A stretch of 64,000 bases of DNA from Priestia filamentosa (GTDB taxonomy: Bacteria; Bacillota; Bacilli; Bacillales; Bacillaceae_H): NCBI RefSeq assembly GCF_900177535.1, contig NZ_FXAJ01000002.1, positions 310,001-374,000 of the forward strand. Reading direction: 5' to 3'. Below the pieces are notes generated by a model. It was not told where the DNA came from, did no database searches, and was given only the letters and a program-made list of their open reading frames with translations. Position 1 is the first letter of the stretch; each line of letters starts with the position of its first letter. Position numbers and translations under genes: made by a program. This document shows positions 37,064-45,673 of the stretch, in pieces.

Positions 37064-38563
37064 ATGAAATATGTAATTGGAATCGATATAGGAACGAGCG
37101 CTGTCAAAACGATTTTGGTTAATGAACAGGGAGAAGTTTGTGGAGAAGTTTCTAAAAGTTATCCACTTATTCAAGAGAAGGCAGGATACAATGAGCAAAA
37201 TCCGGAAGACTGGGTGCGACAAACAATTCAGGCCTTGGCTGAGCTTGTTTCCATATGTCAAGTTCAAGTTAATAATATTGAAGGGATTAGTTATTCCGGG
37301 CAAATGCATGGACTAGTGTTGCTTGATCAAAATCAATGTGTGTTACGTAACGCGATATTATGGAATGATACAAGAACAACTTCTCAATGCAGGAATATAG
37401 AAGAGGTATTTGGAGAACAGTTGTTGGAGATTACCAAGAACCGTGTTCTAGAAGGTTTTACATTGCCTAAAATCTTATGGGTGAAGGAACATGAACCCGA
37501 AATCTTTGAAAAAGCAGCCCTTTTCCTGCTTCCTAAAGACTATGTAAGATTTAGGATGACAGGCACCATTAATAGCGAGTTTTCAGATGCAGCGGGAACT
37601 TTGCTATTACACGTAACACGGAAGAAATGGGACTATGATATCTGTAAACGCTTTGATATTCCTACAGAGATCTGTCCACCGCTTGTTGAATCACATGATT
37701 GTGTAGGAACGCTGCTTCCTAATATTGCAGAGGAGACAGGATTATCTAAAAAAACGAAAGTATTTGCAGGTGGAGCTGACAATGCATGTGGAGCCATTGG
37801 TGCTGGTATTCTCTCTTCAGGCAAAACGTTATGTAGCATTGGTACATCTGGGGTCATTCTTTCATATGAGGAAGATAAAGAAAGAGATTTTAAAGGAAAA
37901 GTTCACTTTTTTAACCATGGAAAGAAGGATGCGTTTTATACAATGGGGGTTACGCTTGCTGCAGGTTACAGTTTGAACTGGTTTAAAGAAACGTTCTCTC
38001 AAAATGAAACATTTGAGCAGTTGTTGCATGGAGTAGAATCTGTCCCAATTGGATCTAATGGACTGTTATATACCCCGTATCTAGTGGGAGAAAGGACTCC
38101 ACATGCTGATTCTCTTATTCGAGGAAGCTTTATTGGAATGGATGGATCTCATAAAAAAGAGAACTTTGTAAGAGCAGTTATGGAAGGGATTACATTCTCT
38201 CTTCATGAGTCCATTAAGCTATTCCGGAAAGAAGGAAAAACAGTTGATACAATTATCTCAATTGGTGGCGGAGCCAAGAACGAAATATGGCTTCAGATGC
38301 AAGCTGATATTTTTAAGGCCAAAGTAATTAAGCTAGAAAGTGAACAAGGTCCGGCAATGGGAGCAGCCATGCTAGCTACTTTTGGAAGTGGATGGTTTGA
38401 TTCACTTGAACAGTGTGCAGAAGAATTTATTAGAGAGACATCAACATTTTATCCTAAAGAATCGAATGTAGAGAGATATGAAGCTCTATTTAATATTTAT
38501 GAAGAGGTTTATTTTAAAACAAAAGATTTAAATGCTGCATTAGCTGCATTTAGAGACCGATAA
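37064..38563 (+). CDS. xylB: Xylulokinase
   Basis: 499 residues from ATG 37064, set by AAAGGAG; the frame runs open from 37010. FGGY-kinase motifs: GIDIGTSAVKTILVNE, QMHGLVLLD, LWNDTRTTSQC, the GGGAKNEIWLQMQAD signature, and GPAMGAAMLA. Phosphorylates D-xylulose to enter the pentose phosphate pathway. It has its own promoter with xylO-like boxes, separate from xylA. Confidence 0.95.
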   Translation: MKYVIGIDIGTSAVKTILVNEQGEVCGEVSKSYPLIQEKAGYNEQNPEDWVRQTIQALAELVSICQVQVNNIEGISYSGQMHGLVLLDQNQCVLRNAILWNDTRTTSQCRNIEEVFGEQLLEITKNRVLEGFTLPKILWVKEHEPEIFEKAALFLLPKDYVRFRMTGTINSEFSDAAGTLLLHVTRKKWDYDICKRFDIPTEICPPLVESHDCVGTLLPNIAEETGLSKKTKVFAGGADNACGAIGAGILSSGKTLCSIGTSGVILSYEEDKERDFKGKVHFFNHGKKDAFYTMGVTLAAGYSLNWFKETFSQNETFEQLLHGVESVPIGSNGLLYTPYLVGERTPHADSLIRGSFIGMDGSHKKENFVRAVMEGITFSLHESIKLFRKEGKTVDTIISIGGGAKNEIWLQMQADIFKAKVIKLESEQGPAMGAAMLATFGSGWFDSLEQCAEEFIRETSTFYPKESNVERYEALFNIYEEVYFKTKDLNAALAAFRDR

Positions 38564-38668
38564 CAAATTTTATGAGACGTGAAAAATGATTATTAAATAG
38601 AATATCAAATTTAAAGAGTTAAAGAACAATTTATTAAGAACAGAATGAAAATATATGAAGGCAACCTC

Positions 38669-38713
38669 AACTTTTCTCCAGATTCAAAATTATAATGGAG
38701 AAGTTTTTATTGA
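38669..38713 (+). terminator. Weak terminator after xylB
   Basis: Arms CTTTTCTCCA / TGGAGAAG with imperfect pairing, then TTTTT. Confidence 0.5.
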
Positions 38714-38737
38714 AATTAGAAACAATTTGAAGAAGTA

Positions 38738-38866
38738 ATGAGGTTCCTACTACCTTATGTAACTGTCTATCTACATCTTCCTTTTCTAGAACTAGCTCAC
38801 GGAACTTTAAAAATAGTGGTCTTAGGAGTCATTTTTCTCTTTATCTTGTTCAAATTTCAGCTTTAA
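38738..38866 (+). other. 42-codon membrane-like frame, possible remnant
   Basis: Begins MRFLLPYVTVYLHLPFLELA and ends with a hydrophobic segment VVLGVIFLFILFKFQL. No ribosome site. It could be the tail of a lost membrane protein; no family assigned. Confidence 0.25.
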
Positions 38867-38878
38867 TAAGAGAAATAA

Positions 38879-38989
38879 CTATTTTATAGAAGAAATTTCT
38901 TATTTGAGGAAAAAGGATACCAAGTTTCACTGTGCAAAGAAGGAGAACTTCTCCCTAAGGAAATCTATTTTATAACTTTCGGAAAATAG
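38879..38989 (+). pseudogene. Coding-like fragment of an unidentified gene
   Basis: 36 in-frame codons after a stop, ending YQVSLCKEGELLPKEIYFIT then FGK and stop. Composition looks like real protein, but there is no start; family unknown. Together with the frame at 38738 it suggests decay of a gene between xylB and the decarboxylase. Confidence 0.3.
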
Positions 38990-39091
38990 GATAAAATAAC
39001 TAAAAAATGTAAAGTTCCTATTTCTCGTGTTTATGAACAATGATAAAAAGGGAATGAGAAAGTTAGATATTAAGATAAGGTGGAATAGACA

Positions 39092-40756
39092 GTGAAAAAA
39101 GACTATACAATTGGCGACTACTTACTAGACAGACTAGCCCAAATTGGAGTTCAGCACGTTTTTGGCGTTCCTGGTGATTATAATTTAATGTTTTTAGATG
39201 AAGTTCTAAAACATAAAGAGTTAGAATGGATTGGTAACTGTAATGAGCTTAATGCTGCATATGCTGCTGATGGATATGCAAGATTGAACGGCATCGGAGC
39301 TGTTATGACTACATTTGGGGTTGGTGAGTTAAGTGCAGTAAACGGAATTGCTGGTTCATATGCTGAACATGTTCCCGTTGTTAAAGTCACAGGGGCTCCA
39401 ACAACAAAAGTAATGAAAGAAGGCGCTTACGTTCATCATACATTAGGAGACGGAAACTTCCATCGTTTTTCAACGATGTTCAGGGAAGTAACGTGTGCTC
39501 AAACAATATTAACAGTTGAAAATGCGAGCCAAGAGATTGACCGAGTACTTCTTGCTTGTTTAACAGAAAAAAAGCCTGTTCATATTGTGCTTCCTATTGA
39601 TGTATATAATAAACCTGCTAATAAGCCTAAGAAACAACTTTTAGATGAAGAAATGAAGAGCAATGAAAAAGCAATGGACGAGATGCTTACCAATTTATTA
39701 ATGAAAATAAACAAAGCGAAAAAGCCGGTAATTTTAGCAGATTATGAAGTGTACCGCTATAAAGCGGAAAAAGAGTTAATGCACTTTGCTGAAAAGAGCG
39801 GCTTTCCCCTTGCAACGTTAAGTATGGGAAAAGGGGTTTTTGATGAAACACACCCTCAATTTATCGGTGTTTATAATGGAGACTTAAGTGATTCTTATAT
39901 TAAACAAAGAATAGATGAATCTGATTGCATTATAAGTGTAGGAGTGAAGTTAACAGATTCTATCACAGGCGGGTTTTCACAAGGGTTCTCTGAAGAAAAT
40001 GTGATTCATCTTCATCCTTTATCTGTTGAGGGGGAAGGAGAAAAATATGCACCTCTTACAATGAAAGATACGTTGAATACATTAGCTCATCACGTCAAAA
40101 AACGAGAGAGAGAAGAAATGGACATTATTTCAACTACTTCTCGGCAACAACAACCATTTGAAGCAACAGACGAAAAACTTACGCAAACGCGATTCTTTGA
40201 GCGTCTTTCTTATTTTATAAAAGAAGATGATGTACTCCTTGCTGATCAAGGAACTTCCTTTTTTGGTGCAGCAACAATGCCGTTAAAAAAAGGAGGGACA
40301 TTTATTGGTCAGCCATTGTGGGGATCTATTGGCTATACGCTTCCTGCAGTACTTGGAAGTCAGCTTGCGGACAAAGAACGTCGCAACATTCTTTTAATAG
40401 GAGATGGTTCCTTCCAGCTTACAGCTCAAGAACTTTCGACCATCATTTATCAAAAAATTAAGCCCATTATTTTTTTAATCAACAATGATGGATATACAGT
40501 AGAACGCGCTATTCACGGTGAAAACAAGTCTTACAATGATATTGTTATGTGGGATTACGAAAAACTTCCGAGCATTTTTGGTCCAAAAGAAGCAAGCGAA
40601 ACGTTTAAAGTACAAACGGAGCAGGAGCTTGATGATATGTTAAACAAGATAGAACATCATGATAAGCTTGTTTTCGCTGAAATCAAAATGAACAGAGATG
40701 ATAAACCTGAATTACTCACAGAGCTCTCTAAACGATTTTCGAGTCAAAATTCATAG
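39092..40756 (+). CDS. ThDP-dependent 2-keto acid decarboxylase (pyruvate/indolepyruvate type)
   Basis: 554 residues, GTG start with AAGGTGG eight bases away. Catalytic Glu in GNCNELNAAYAADGYAR, HHTLGDG histidine pair, and the ThDP motif GDGSFQLTAQELS ... INNDGY. The HH pair and length separate it from acetolactate synthases. It makes aldehydes from pyruvate, indolepyruvate or branched 2-keto acids; which one cannot be told by eye. No dehydrogenase or aminotransferase gene is adjacent. A clear terminator follows. Confidence 0.9.
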   Translation: MKKDYTIGDYLLDRLAQIGVQHVFGVPGDYNLMFLDEVLKHKELEWIGNCNELNAAYAADGYARLNGIGAVMTTFGVGELSAVNGIAGSYAEHVPVVKVTGAPTTKVMKEGAYVHHTLGDGNFHRFSTMFREVTCAQTILTVENASQEIDRVLLACLTEKKPVHIVLPIDVYNKPANKPKKQLLDEEMKSNEKAMDEMLTNLLMKINKAKKPVILADYEVYRYKAEKELMHFAEKSGFPLATLSMGKGVFDETHPQFIGVYNGDLSDSYIKQRIDESDCIISVGVKLTDSITGGFSQGFSEENVIHLHPLSVEGEGEKYAPLTMKDTLNTLAHHVKKREREEMDIISTTSRQQQPFEATDEKLTQTRFFERLSYFIKEDDVLLADQGTSFFGAATMPLKKGGTFIGQPLWGSIGYTLPAVLGSQLADKERRNILLIGDGSFQLTAQELSTIIYQKIKPIIFLINNDGYTVERAIHGENKSYNDIVMWDYEKLPSIFGPKEASETFKVQTEQELDDMLNKIEHHDKLVFAEIKMNRDDKPELLTELSKRFSSQNS

Positions 40757-40757
40757 G

Positions 40758-40796
40758 ATAAGCCTCCACTCATATAGGGGTGGAGGCTTTTTGTAA
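40758..40796 (+). terminator. Terminator after the decarboxylase gene
   Basis: Arms AAGCCTCCAC / GTGGAGGCTT with T-run. Confidence 0.88.
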
Positions 40797-40868
40797 ATTA
40801 CGGAAATTAGGTCTATTTTCCTTGTTGAAGTTCCTAATGTAAAAGTTAACTAAAAATTAAAAAAATTA

Positions 40869-40896
40869 TTGCAAATCTTAACTCATCCTATATAAT
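40869..40896 (+). promoter_or_regulatory. Promoter of the pectin esterase operon
   Basis: TTGCAA (40869), 16-bp spacer, TATAAT (40891), 35 bp before the TTG start of the pectinesterase gene. Confidence 0.6.
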
Positions 40897-40930
40897 AAAT
40901 TTTAGACTCACAGAAAGAGAGGCGAAGTAA

Positions 40931-42418
40931 TTGAAATTTAGTGGGAAAAAGAGAAAAGTAATTATTTATTCTGCCACAATGTTGACTATGATGGGAGGGG
41001 GATTGCCTAATACAATTTATGCACACGATAACATTAATATAATCGCACAGAATATGAGCTTAAATGAAAACGAACATGTAAAAGATGTTGTGAGCAGCGG
41101 AGATCTTGCAAAACTGTATATGCTCGGCATCTTATCAAGTGAAGGTGTTTCACAAGGGAAAATGCCAAGCAGTGAGATAAAGATCGATAAGGCAGAACTT
41201 GTAAAAAGTGACCTTATTGCGGTTACATTTAGTACAAATATAGAAAGAATAGATAAAAATGATATCGTTTTCAAAGAAGGTCAGGATGTTATTTCAATCC
41301 AAAACATGAATCAAAGTGTAAATAAAAAAGGGCAAACCGTTGTTCTTTTTCACACCTCTACGAAAATTAGAGGTAACGTATATGTTGAAGTAGTGAGAAA
41401 AGAAGCCAATCAACCTCTAAAACAAGATGAACGCCAAAAACTTCAGGATATAAGGGAAAGAGTCGAGAAAATAGGAAAAGTAGTCACAGTTTCAAAAGAT
41501 GACAAGGGAGATTATCATACAGTTCAAGAAGCGATTAATGTGATCCCTTCTGGAAACAAAGAGAAAGTTACCGTCTTTATTTTTAACGGGGTCTATAAAG
41601 AAGTTGTCACAATATCTGAAGATAAAGACTTTGTTTCACTTATTGGTGAAAACGTTAACAAAACAAAACTTACGTATGATAACTATTCAGGGAAGGAGAA
41701 ACCTGGAGGCGGAACGTATGGAACATCAGGAAGCGCAAGCGTTTATATATATGGCAATGATTTTACGGCTGAAAATCTCACATTTGAAAATTCATTTGAT
41801 GAAAAAAGTGTAGATGTAAAAGATGAGCAAGCTGTTGCCGTATATACAAAAGGCGAACGACAAGTTTTTAAGAATACGAGATTTATTGGAAACCAAGATA
41901 CATTGTACACGAAAGAAGGCACACAATACTTCTACAAATGCTATATTGAAGGAGATGTCGATTTTATCTTTGGGGGTTCTCAAGCCGTATTTGAAAAATG
42001 CGATATTATGTCTCTAACGAGAGGATCTTCAACTGTAAATGGATACGTCACAGCGCCAAGCACTCGAATAACAGATGAATATGGCTATTTATTTATTAAA
42101 AGCAGGCTTTTAAGTAATGCAGAGGAGGGAACTGTCTATCTTGGCAGACCGTGGCATCCAGGTGGCGACCCTCATGCAATTGGAAGCGTTGTGTTTAGAG
42201 AAAGTTATCTTGGATCGCATATTAATAAACAAGGATGGACAGACATGTCAGGCTTTTCTTATCGTGATGCACGGTTTTATGAGTATAAAAACCACGGTCC
42301 AGGAGTTGCTTTTAATAACTCACGGGAACAATTAACAAGAGAAGAAGCAAATCAGTATACAGTTCAAAATGTATTAAATGGCTGGAATCCAAAAGAAAAA
42401 GTAGAATCTGAGGGATAG
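40931..42418 (+). CDS. Secreted pectin methylesterase (CE8)
   Basis: 495 residues, TTG start with GAGAGGCG. Basic N-terminus and hydrophobic segment (VIIYSATMLTMMGGG) form a signal peptide ending near YAHD. Residues 70-150 form a small added domain containing VKSDLIAVTFSTNIERIDKN of an Ig-like type. The CE8 beta-helix then has YHTVQEAIN, GNQDTLYTKEG and DVDFIFGG with the two catalytic Asp, and YLGRPWHPGG with the Arg-Trp. Removes methyl groups from homogalacturonan, preparing it for the pectate lyase two genes on. Confidence 0.93.
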   Translation: MKFSGKKRKVIIYSATMLTMMGGGLPNTIYAHDNINIIAQNMSLNENEHVKDVVSSGDLAKLYMLGILSSEGVSQGKMPSSEIKIDKAELVKSDLIAVTFSTNIERIDKNDIVFKEGQDVISIQNMNQSVNKKGQTVVLFHTSTKIRGNVYVEVVRKEANQPLKQDERQKLQDIRERVEKIGKVVTVSKDDKGDYHTVQEAINVIPSGNKEKVTVFIFNGVYKEVVTISEDKDFVSLIGENVNKTKLTYDNYSGKEKPGGGTYGTSGSASVYIYGNDFTAENLTFENSFDEKSVDVKDEQAVAVYTKGERQVFKNTRFIGNQDTLYTKEGTQYFYKCYIEGDVDFIFGGSQAVFEKCDIMSLTRGSSTVNGYVTAPSTRITDEYGYLFIKSRLLSNAEEGTVYLGRPWHPGGDPHAIGSVVFRESYLGSHINKQGWTDMSGFSYRDARFYEYKNHGPGVAFNNSREQLTREEANQYTVQNVLNGWNPKEKVESEG

Positions 42419-42427
42419 GTGAAGAAA

Positions 42428-43219
42428 ATGAAAAAGAAAATTCATTTTATATGTCTTCTACTTCTCCTATTGAGTTTAAGTATTGGAGGAATAAGAGTGC
42501 AAGCAACAAGTTCTATTTCACAATCTTATAAAAGTAAAGTGGCAGTCTATCTTGTGGGAGATTCGACTGTTTCAACCTATGATTCTTCCGTTGCGCCGAG
42601 GGCTGGATGGGGGCAAGTTTTTGAGGAAGAGTTTCGTCATAAAGTGACGGTCAGAAATGAAGCGCAATCTGGTCGAAGCTCAAAAAGTTTTATTGATGAA
42701 GGAAGGTTAGATGCTGTTCTAAGCGAAATTCAAAAAGGAGACTATCTTTTTATTCAATTTGGGCATAATGACGAAAAAATAGAAGACCCGAGTCGCTATA
42801 CAGAGCCTTCTACTACGTATAAAAGCTACTTGAAACAATATATTGATGGAGCTCGTGCTAAAAAAGCGACGCCTATTTTAATTACACCTGTTGAACGTAG
42901 ACGTTTTACAGAAGAAGGAATTGCTTATAATTCTCACGGGACATATCCCCAAGCAATGAAAGAGCTAGGAAAAGAAGAAAATGTGCCTGTTATTGATTTA
43001 ACAGAGAAAAGTAAAGCATTGTATCAAGAACTTGGCATTGAAAAAACAAAAGACCTTTTTCTTTGGCTCGAAAAAGGAGAACATCCTAACTATCCAGATG
43101 GAGTAATTGATAATACGCATTTTCAGGGAAATGGGGCAAGAGAAATTTCCCATCTTGTCGCAGAAGGTGTAAAAGAACTAAAAATTGTCCCGTTAAAGAA
43201 CTACCTTAACAAAGAATAA
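42428..43219 (+). CDS. Secreted rhamnogalacturonan acetylesterase (CE12-type SGNH)
   Basis: About 263 residues from ATG 42428; a GTG at 42419 directly after the previous stop is also possible. Signal peptide ICLLLLLLSLSIGGIRVQA. SGNH blocks: GDSTVSTYD with nucleophile Ser, GWGQVFE, FGHND, and DNTHFQGNGA with the Asp-x-x-His pair. This is the RhgT/YesT type that removes acetyl groups from rhamnogalacturonan. Translation is likely coupled to the pectinesterase gene. Confidence 0.9.
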   Translation: MKKKIHFICLLLLLLSLSIGGIRVQATSSISQSYKSKVAVYLVGDSTVSTYDSSVAPRAGWGQVFEEEFRHKVTVRNEAQSGRSSKSFIDEGRLDAVLSEIQKGDYLFIQFGHNDEKIEDPSRYTEPSTTYKSYLKQYIDGARAKKATPILITPVERRRFTEEGIAYNSHGTYPQAMKELGKEENVPVIDLTEKSKALYQELGIEKTKDLFLWLEKGEHPNYPDGVIDNTHFQGNGAREISHLVAEGVKELKIVPLKNYLNKE

Positions 43220-43233
43220 GCTCATTTTCATTC

Positions 43234-43261
43234 ATTAAAATGTTAACGTTAACATTTTAAT
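43234..43261 (+). promoter_or_regulatory. Perfect 28-bp palindrome before the pectate lyase gene
   Basis: Arms ATTAAAATGTTAAC / GTTAACATTTTAAT without spacer, core TGTTAACGTTAACA, one base from the CcpA/LacI-type consensus TGWAANCGNTNWCA. It lies 19 bp before the start, in the ribosome-site region, so binding of a LacI-family repressor or a hairpin could block expression. Confidence 0.75.
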
Positions 43262-43279
43262 TTAAAGGAGGAATTTAAG

Positions 43280-44590
43280 ATGAAAAAAGTAGTGAAAGCA
43301 CTTGTGTTAGCATCCCTTCTTATTGGAGGTAGTACTTCAACGGCATCAGCAGCTTCTAGCAATCTCGGAAAAGAGACGCTTGCTTCAAATGATGGTTGGG
43401 CTTCCTATGGAAAAGGAACAAGGGGCGGCTCAGGAGCAGACAGTCGTCATACATTTACAGTGAAAAATAGAAGTGAGTTTGTCCGTGCTCTTTCAGAGGG
43501 CGGGAATACGCCAAAAATTGTTTATATTGAAGGATCAATTGATTTTAATGTTGATGAAAACAATCAACCTGCAACAGCTGAGCACTATGCAAAAAAGTGT
43601 GGCTATGATTTTAATGCTTACCTTAAAGCTTACAACCCGGAGAAGTGGGGGTATGATAAAGAAGTAAGCGGACCGCTTGAAGATGCACGAGTATGTGCCC
43701 AAAAAGAACAGAAAAAGCAGGTTGTTGTGAATGTTCCTTCTAATACGTCTATTATCGGAGTAGGCAAGGATGCTAAAATTTTAGGAGGAAGTCTTAATAT
43801 TAGTGGAGTAGAAAATGTTATTATTCGAAATCTTGCATTTGAAGCACCGAGAGATTTCTTTCCACAATGGGATCCAACTGATGGAGATCAAGGAGAGTGG
43901 AACTCTGAATATGACAATATTGTAGTTACAAATGGAGCAGAACATGTCTGGGTAGATCACAATACATTTAGCGATGGTCGCTATCATGATGAAGGATTTG
44001 GTGAGTATTTTGGGCGCAAATTTCAACAGCATGATGGACTATTAGATGTAACAAACACAGCAAGCTATGTGACTGCCTCTTACAACGTTTTTCAAGACCA
44101 TGACAAAGTCTCCCTTATCGGATCAAGCGATAGTAAGACAAGTGATCGAGGGCGTCTAAAAGTAACCCTTCATCACAACTACTATAAAAATTTAACGCAG
44201 CGCTTACCTCGTGTTCGCTATGGTGAAGTTCATGTGTACAACAACTACTATGAATTCGCAAGAAGTACGGATTACTCATTTCAATATGCATTAGGAGTTG
44301 GAATAGAATCTAAGATTTATGCACAAAACAACTACTTCTCGTTTGATTATAATGTACCTCTAGGGAATATTATTAAAGATTGGAAGGGGACATCTATTTA
44401 TGAAGAGGGTTCGTATGTAAAGAGCCCAGCAGGAGAGAGTCAAGTTGATTTACTTCAAGAAACAAATAAAGAAAATAGCACAGTATTAGATGAAAGTGTA
44501 GGCTGGAAACCTTCTTTATATAAAAAAATTCATCCAACCCAATCTGTGCCAGGAACTGTAAAAGCACAAGCAGGCGCAGGGAAACTGTAA
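43280..44590 (+). CDS. Secreted pectate lyase (PL1)
   Basis: 436 residues, RBS AAAGGAGG. Signal peptide to about ASAASS. PL1 beta-helix with calcium-binding Asp in DHNTFSDGRYHDEG, HDGLLDVTNTASYVTASYNV, the vWiDH-equivalent VWVDHNTF and the catalytic-arginine region RLPRVRYGEVHVYNNYY. Cleaves polygalacturonate by beta-elimination, after demethylation by the CE8 enzyme. The gene is followed by a perfect terminator and has a palindromic operator in front. Confidence 0.94.
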   Translation: MKKVVKALVLASLLIGGSTSTASAASSNLGKETLASNDGWASYGKGTRGGSGADSRHTFTVKNRSEFVRALSEGGNTPKIVYIEGSIDFNVDENNQPATAEHYAKKCGYDFNAYLKAYNPEKWGYDKEVSGPLEDARVCAQKEQKKQVVVNVPSNTSIIGVGKDAKILGGSLNISGVENVIIRNLAFEAPRDFFPQWDPTDGDQGEWNSEYDNIVVTNGAEHVWVDHNTFSDGRYHDEGFGEYFGRKFQQHDGLLDVTNTASYVTASYNVFQDHDKVSLIGSSDSKTSDRGRLKVTLHHNYYKNLTQRLPRVRYGEVHVYNNYYEFARSTDYSFQYALGVGIESKIYAQNNYFSFDYNVPLGNIIKDWKGTSIYEEGSYVKSPAGESQVDLLQETNKENSTVLDESVGWKPSLYKKIHPTQSVPGTVKAQAGAGKL

Positions 44591-44591
44591 A

Positions 44592-44631
44592 AAGAAAAGC
44601 CTTTGTAGTTAACTACAAAGGCTTTTCTTAT
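44592..44631. terminator. Bidirectional terminator after pectate lyase
   Basis: Arms AAGAAAAGCCTTTGTAGTT / AACTACAAAGGCTTTTCTT with no loop base between them; it overlaps the stop of the convergent dehydrogenase gene. Confidence 0.9.
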
Positions 44632-45605
44632 TTTACCCCTATGCTTCCTTTAATAAGATTAGGAGGGGTTTCTCCTTTTACTCCAGCTACTAGATTTTTG
44701 GCCCCAAGCATTGCCATTTTAAGACGTGTTTCAGCTGTAGCAGAGCCGATATGTGGTAACGTTACAACGTTTTTCATAGAAAGGAGGGGATTGTCTGGGC
44801 TCACTGGTTCTTGTGCAAATACATCAAGTCCAGCTCCTAAAATTTCTTCTGCTCTTAAAGCATTTATAAGGGCTTCTTCATCAACGGTTTTACCTCTCGA
44901 CCCGTTAATAAAGATAGCGCTTTGTTTCATAAGCTCAAACTCACGTTTTCCCATTAGTCCCTCTGTTTGGGGAGTAAGAGGCGTCATTAAGCAAACAAAA
45001 TCAGACTTCTGGAGCAGCTCTTCTAAGGAACAATATGTTGCATTATATGTTTGTTCTTCTTCTTCTTTTCGAGAACGTCCATGATACAAGATATCCATAT
45101 CAAAACCAAAATGCGCTCTCTTGGCAATAGCGGAGCCAACTCCTCCCATACCAATGATTCCTAATGTTTTATGGTGAACATCAACACCAAAATGCTCCTC
45201 TTTCAATGTTTCTTTCCATTCGCTATTTTTAACAAACTGATCTAATTCAGGCATTCTGCGCGCTGTTGCAAGCAAAAGGCCAAAAATTGTATCTGCAACA
45301 GTATCATTTAACACATCAGGCGTATTTGTAGCGATAATATTTCGTTTGGATAACTCCTCCAAATCGAGATTGTCATAGCCAACAGATGTATTACACACTA
45401 TTTTGAGATGTGGAGCACGATCTAGTAAGTCTTCATTCACCTTCAAACCGGAGCCTAGCAAAGCATCCGCATCTTTTAATTTTTCTAAAAATGTTGGATA
45501 AACATCTGAATGTAGCTTCTCAAAATAAATGACCTCACACGTCTCTCTTATAAAGTTCAAAACCTTTTCATCCATTTTTTTATATACGATAACTTTTGGT
45601 TTCAT
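44628..45605 (-). CDS. D-2-hydroxyacid dehydrogenase (NAD(P)-dependent)
   Basis: 325 residues. Rossmann motif GIIGMGGVGSAIAKRA, catalytic Arg in INGSRGKTVDEEAL, Glu in DVFAQEPVSPDNPLL and His in LPHIGSATAETR. Family members reduce glyoxylate, hydroxypyruvate or 2-ketogluconate; the substrate is not readable. It follows a Nramp-like transporter by 68 bp in the same direction and they probably form one transcript, which suggests the transporter brings in a compound related to the dehydrogenase substrate (inference). Confidence 0.9.
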   Translation of the reverse strand: MKPKVIVYKKMDEKVLNFIRETCEVIYFEKLHSDVYPTFLEKLKDADALLGSGLKVNEDLLDRAPHLKIVCNTSVGYDNLDLEELSKRNIIATNTPDVLNDTVADTIFGLLLATARRMPELDQFVKNSEWKETLKEEHFGVDVHHKTLGIIGMGGVGSAIAKRAHFGFDMDILYHGRSRKEEEEQTYNATYCSLEELLQKSDFVCLMTPLTPQTEGLMGKREFELMKQSAIFINGSRGKTVDEEALINALRAEEILGAGLDVFAQEPVSPDNPLLSMKNVVTLPHIGSATAETRLKMAMLGAKNLVAGVKGETPPNLIKGSIGVK

Positions 45606-45673
45606 GAAGTTTCCTCTTTTCTTTTAATTGTTCACTTTATAAAATTTCTATTTTATATCCTTAAACCCCTTTT

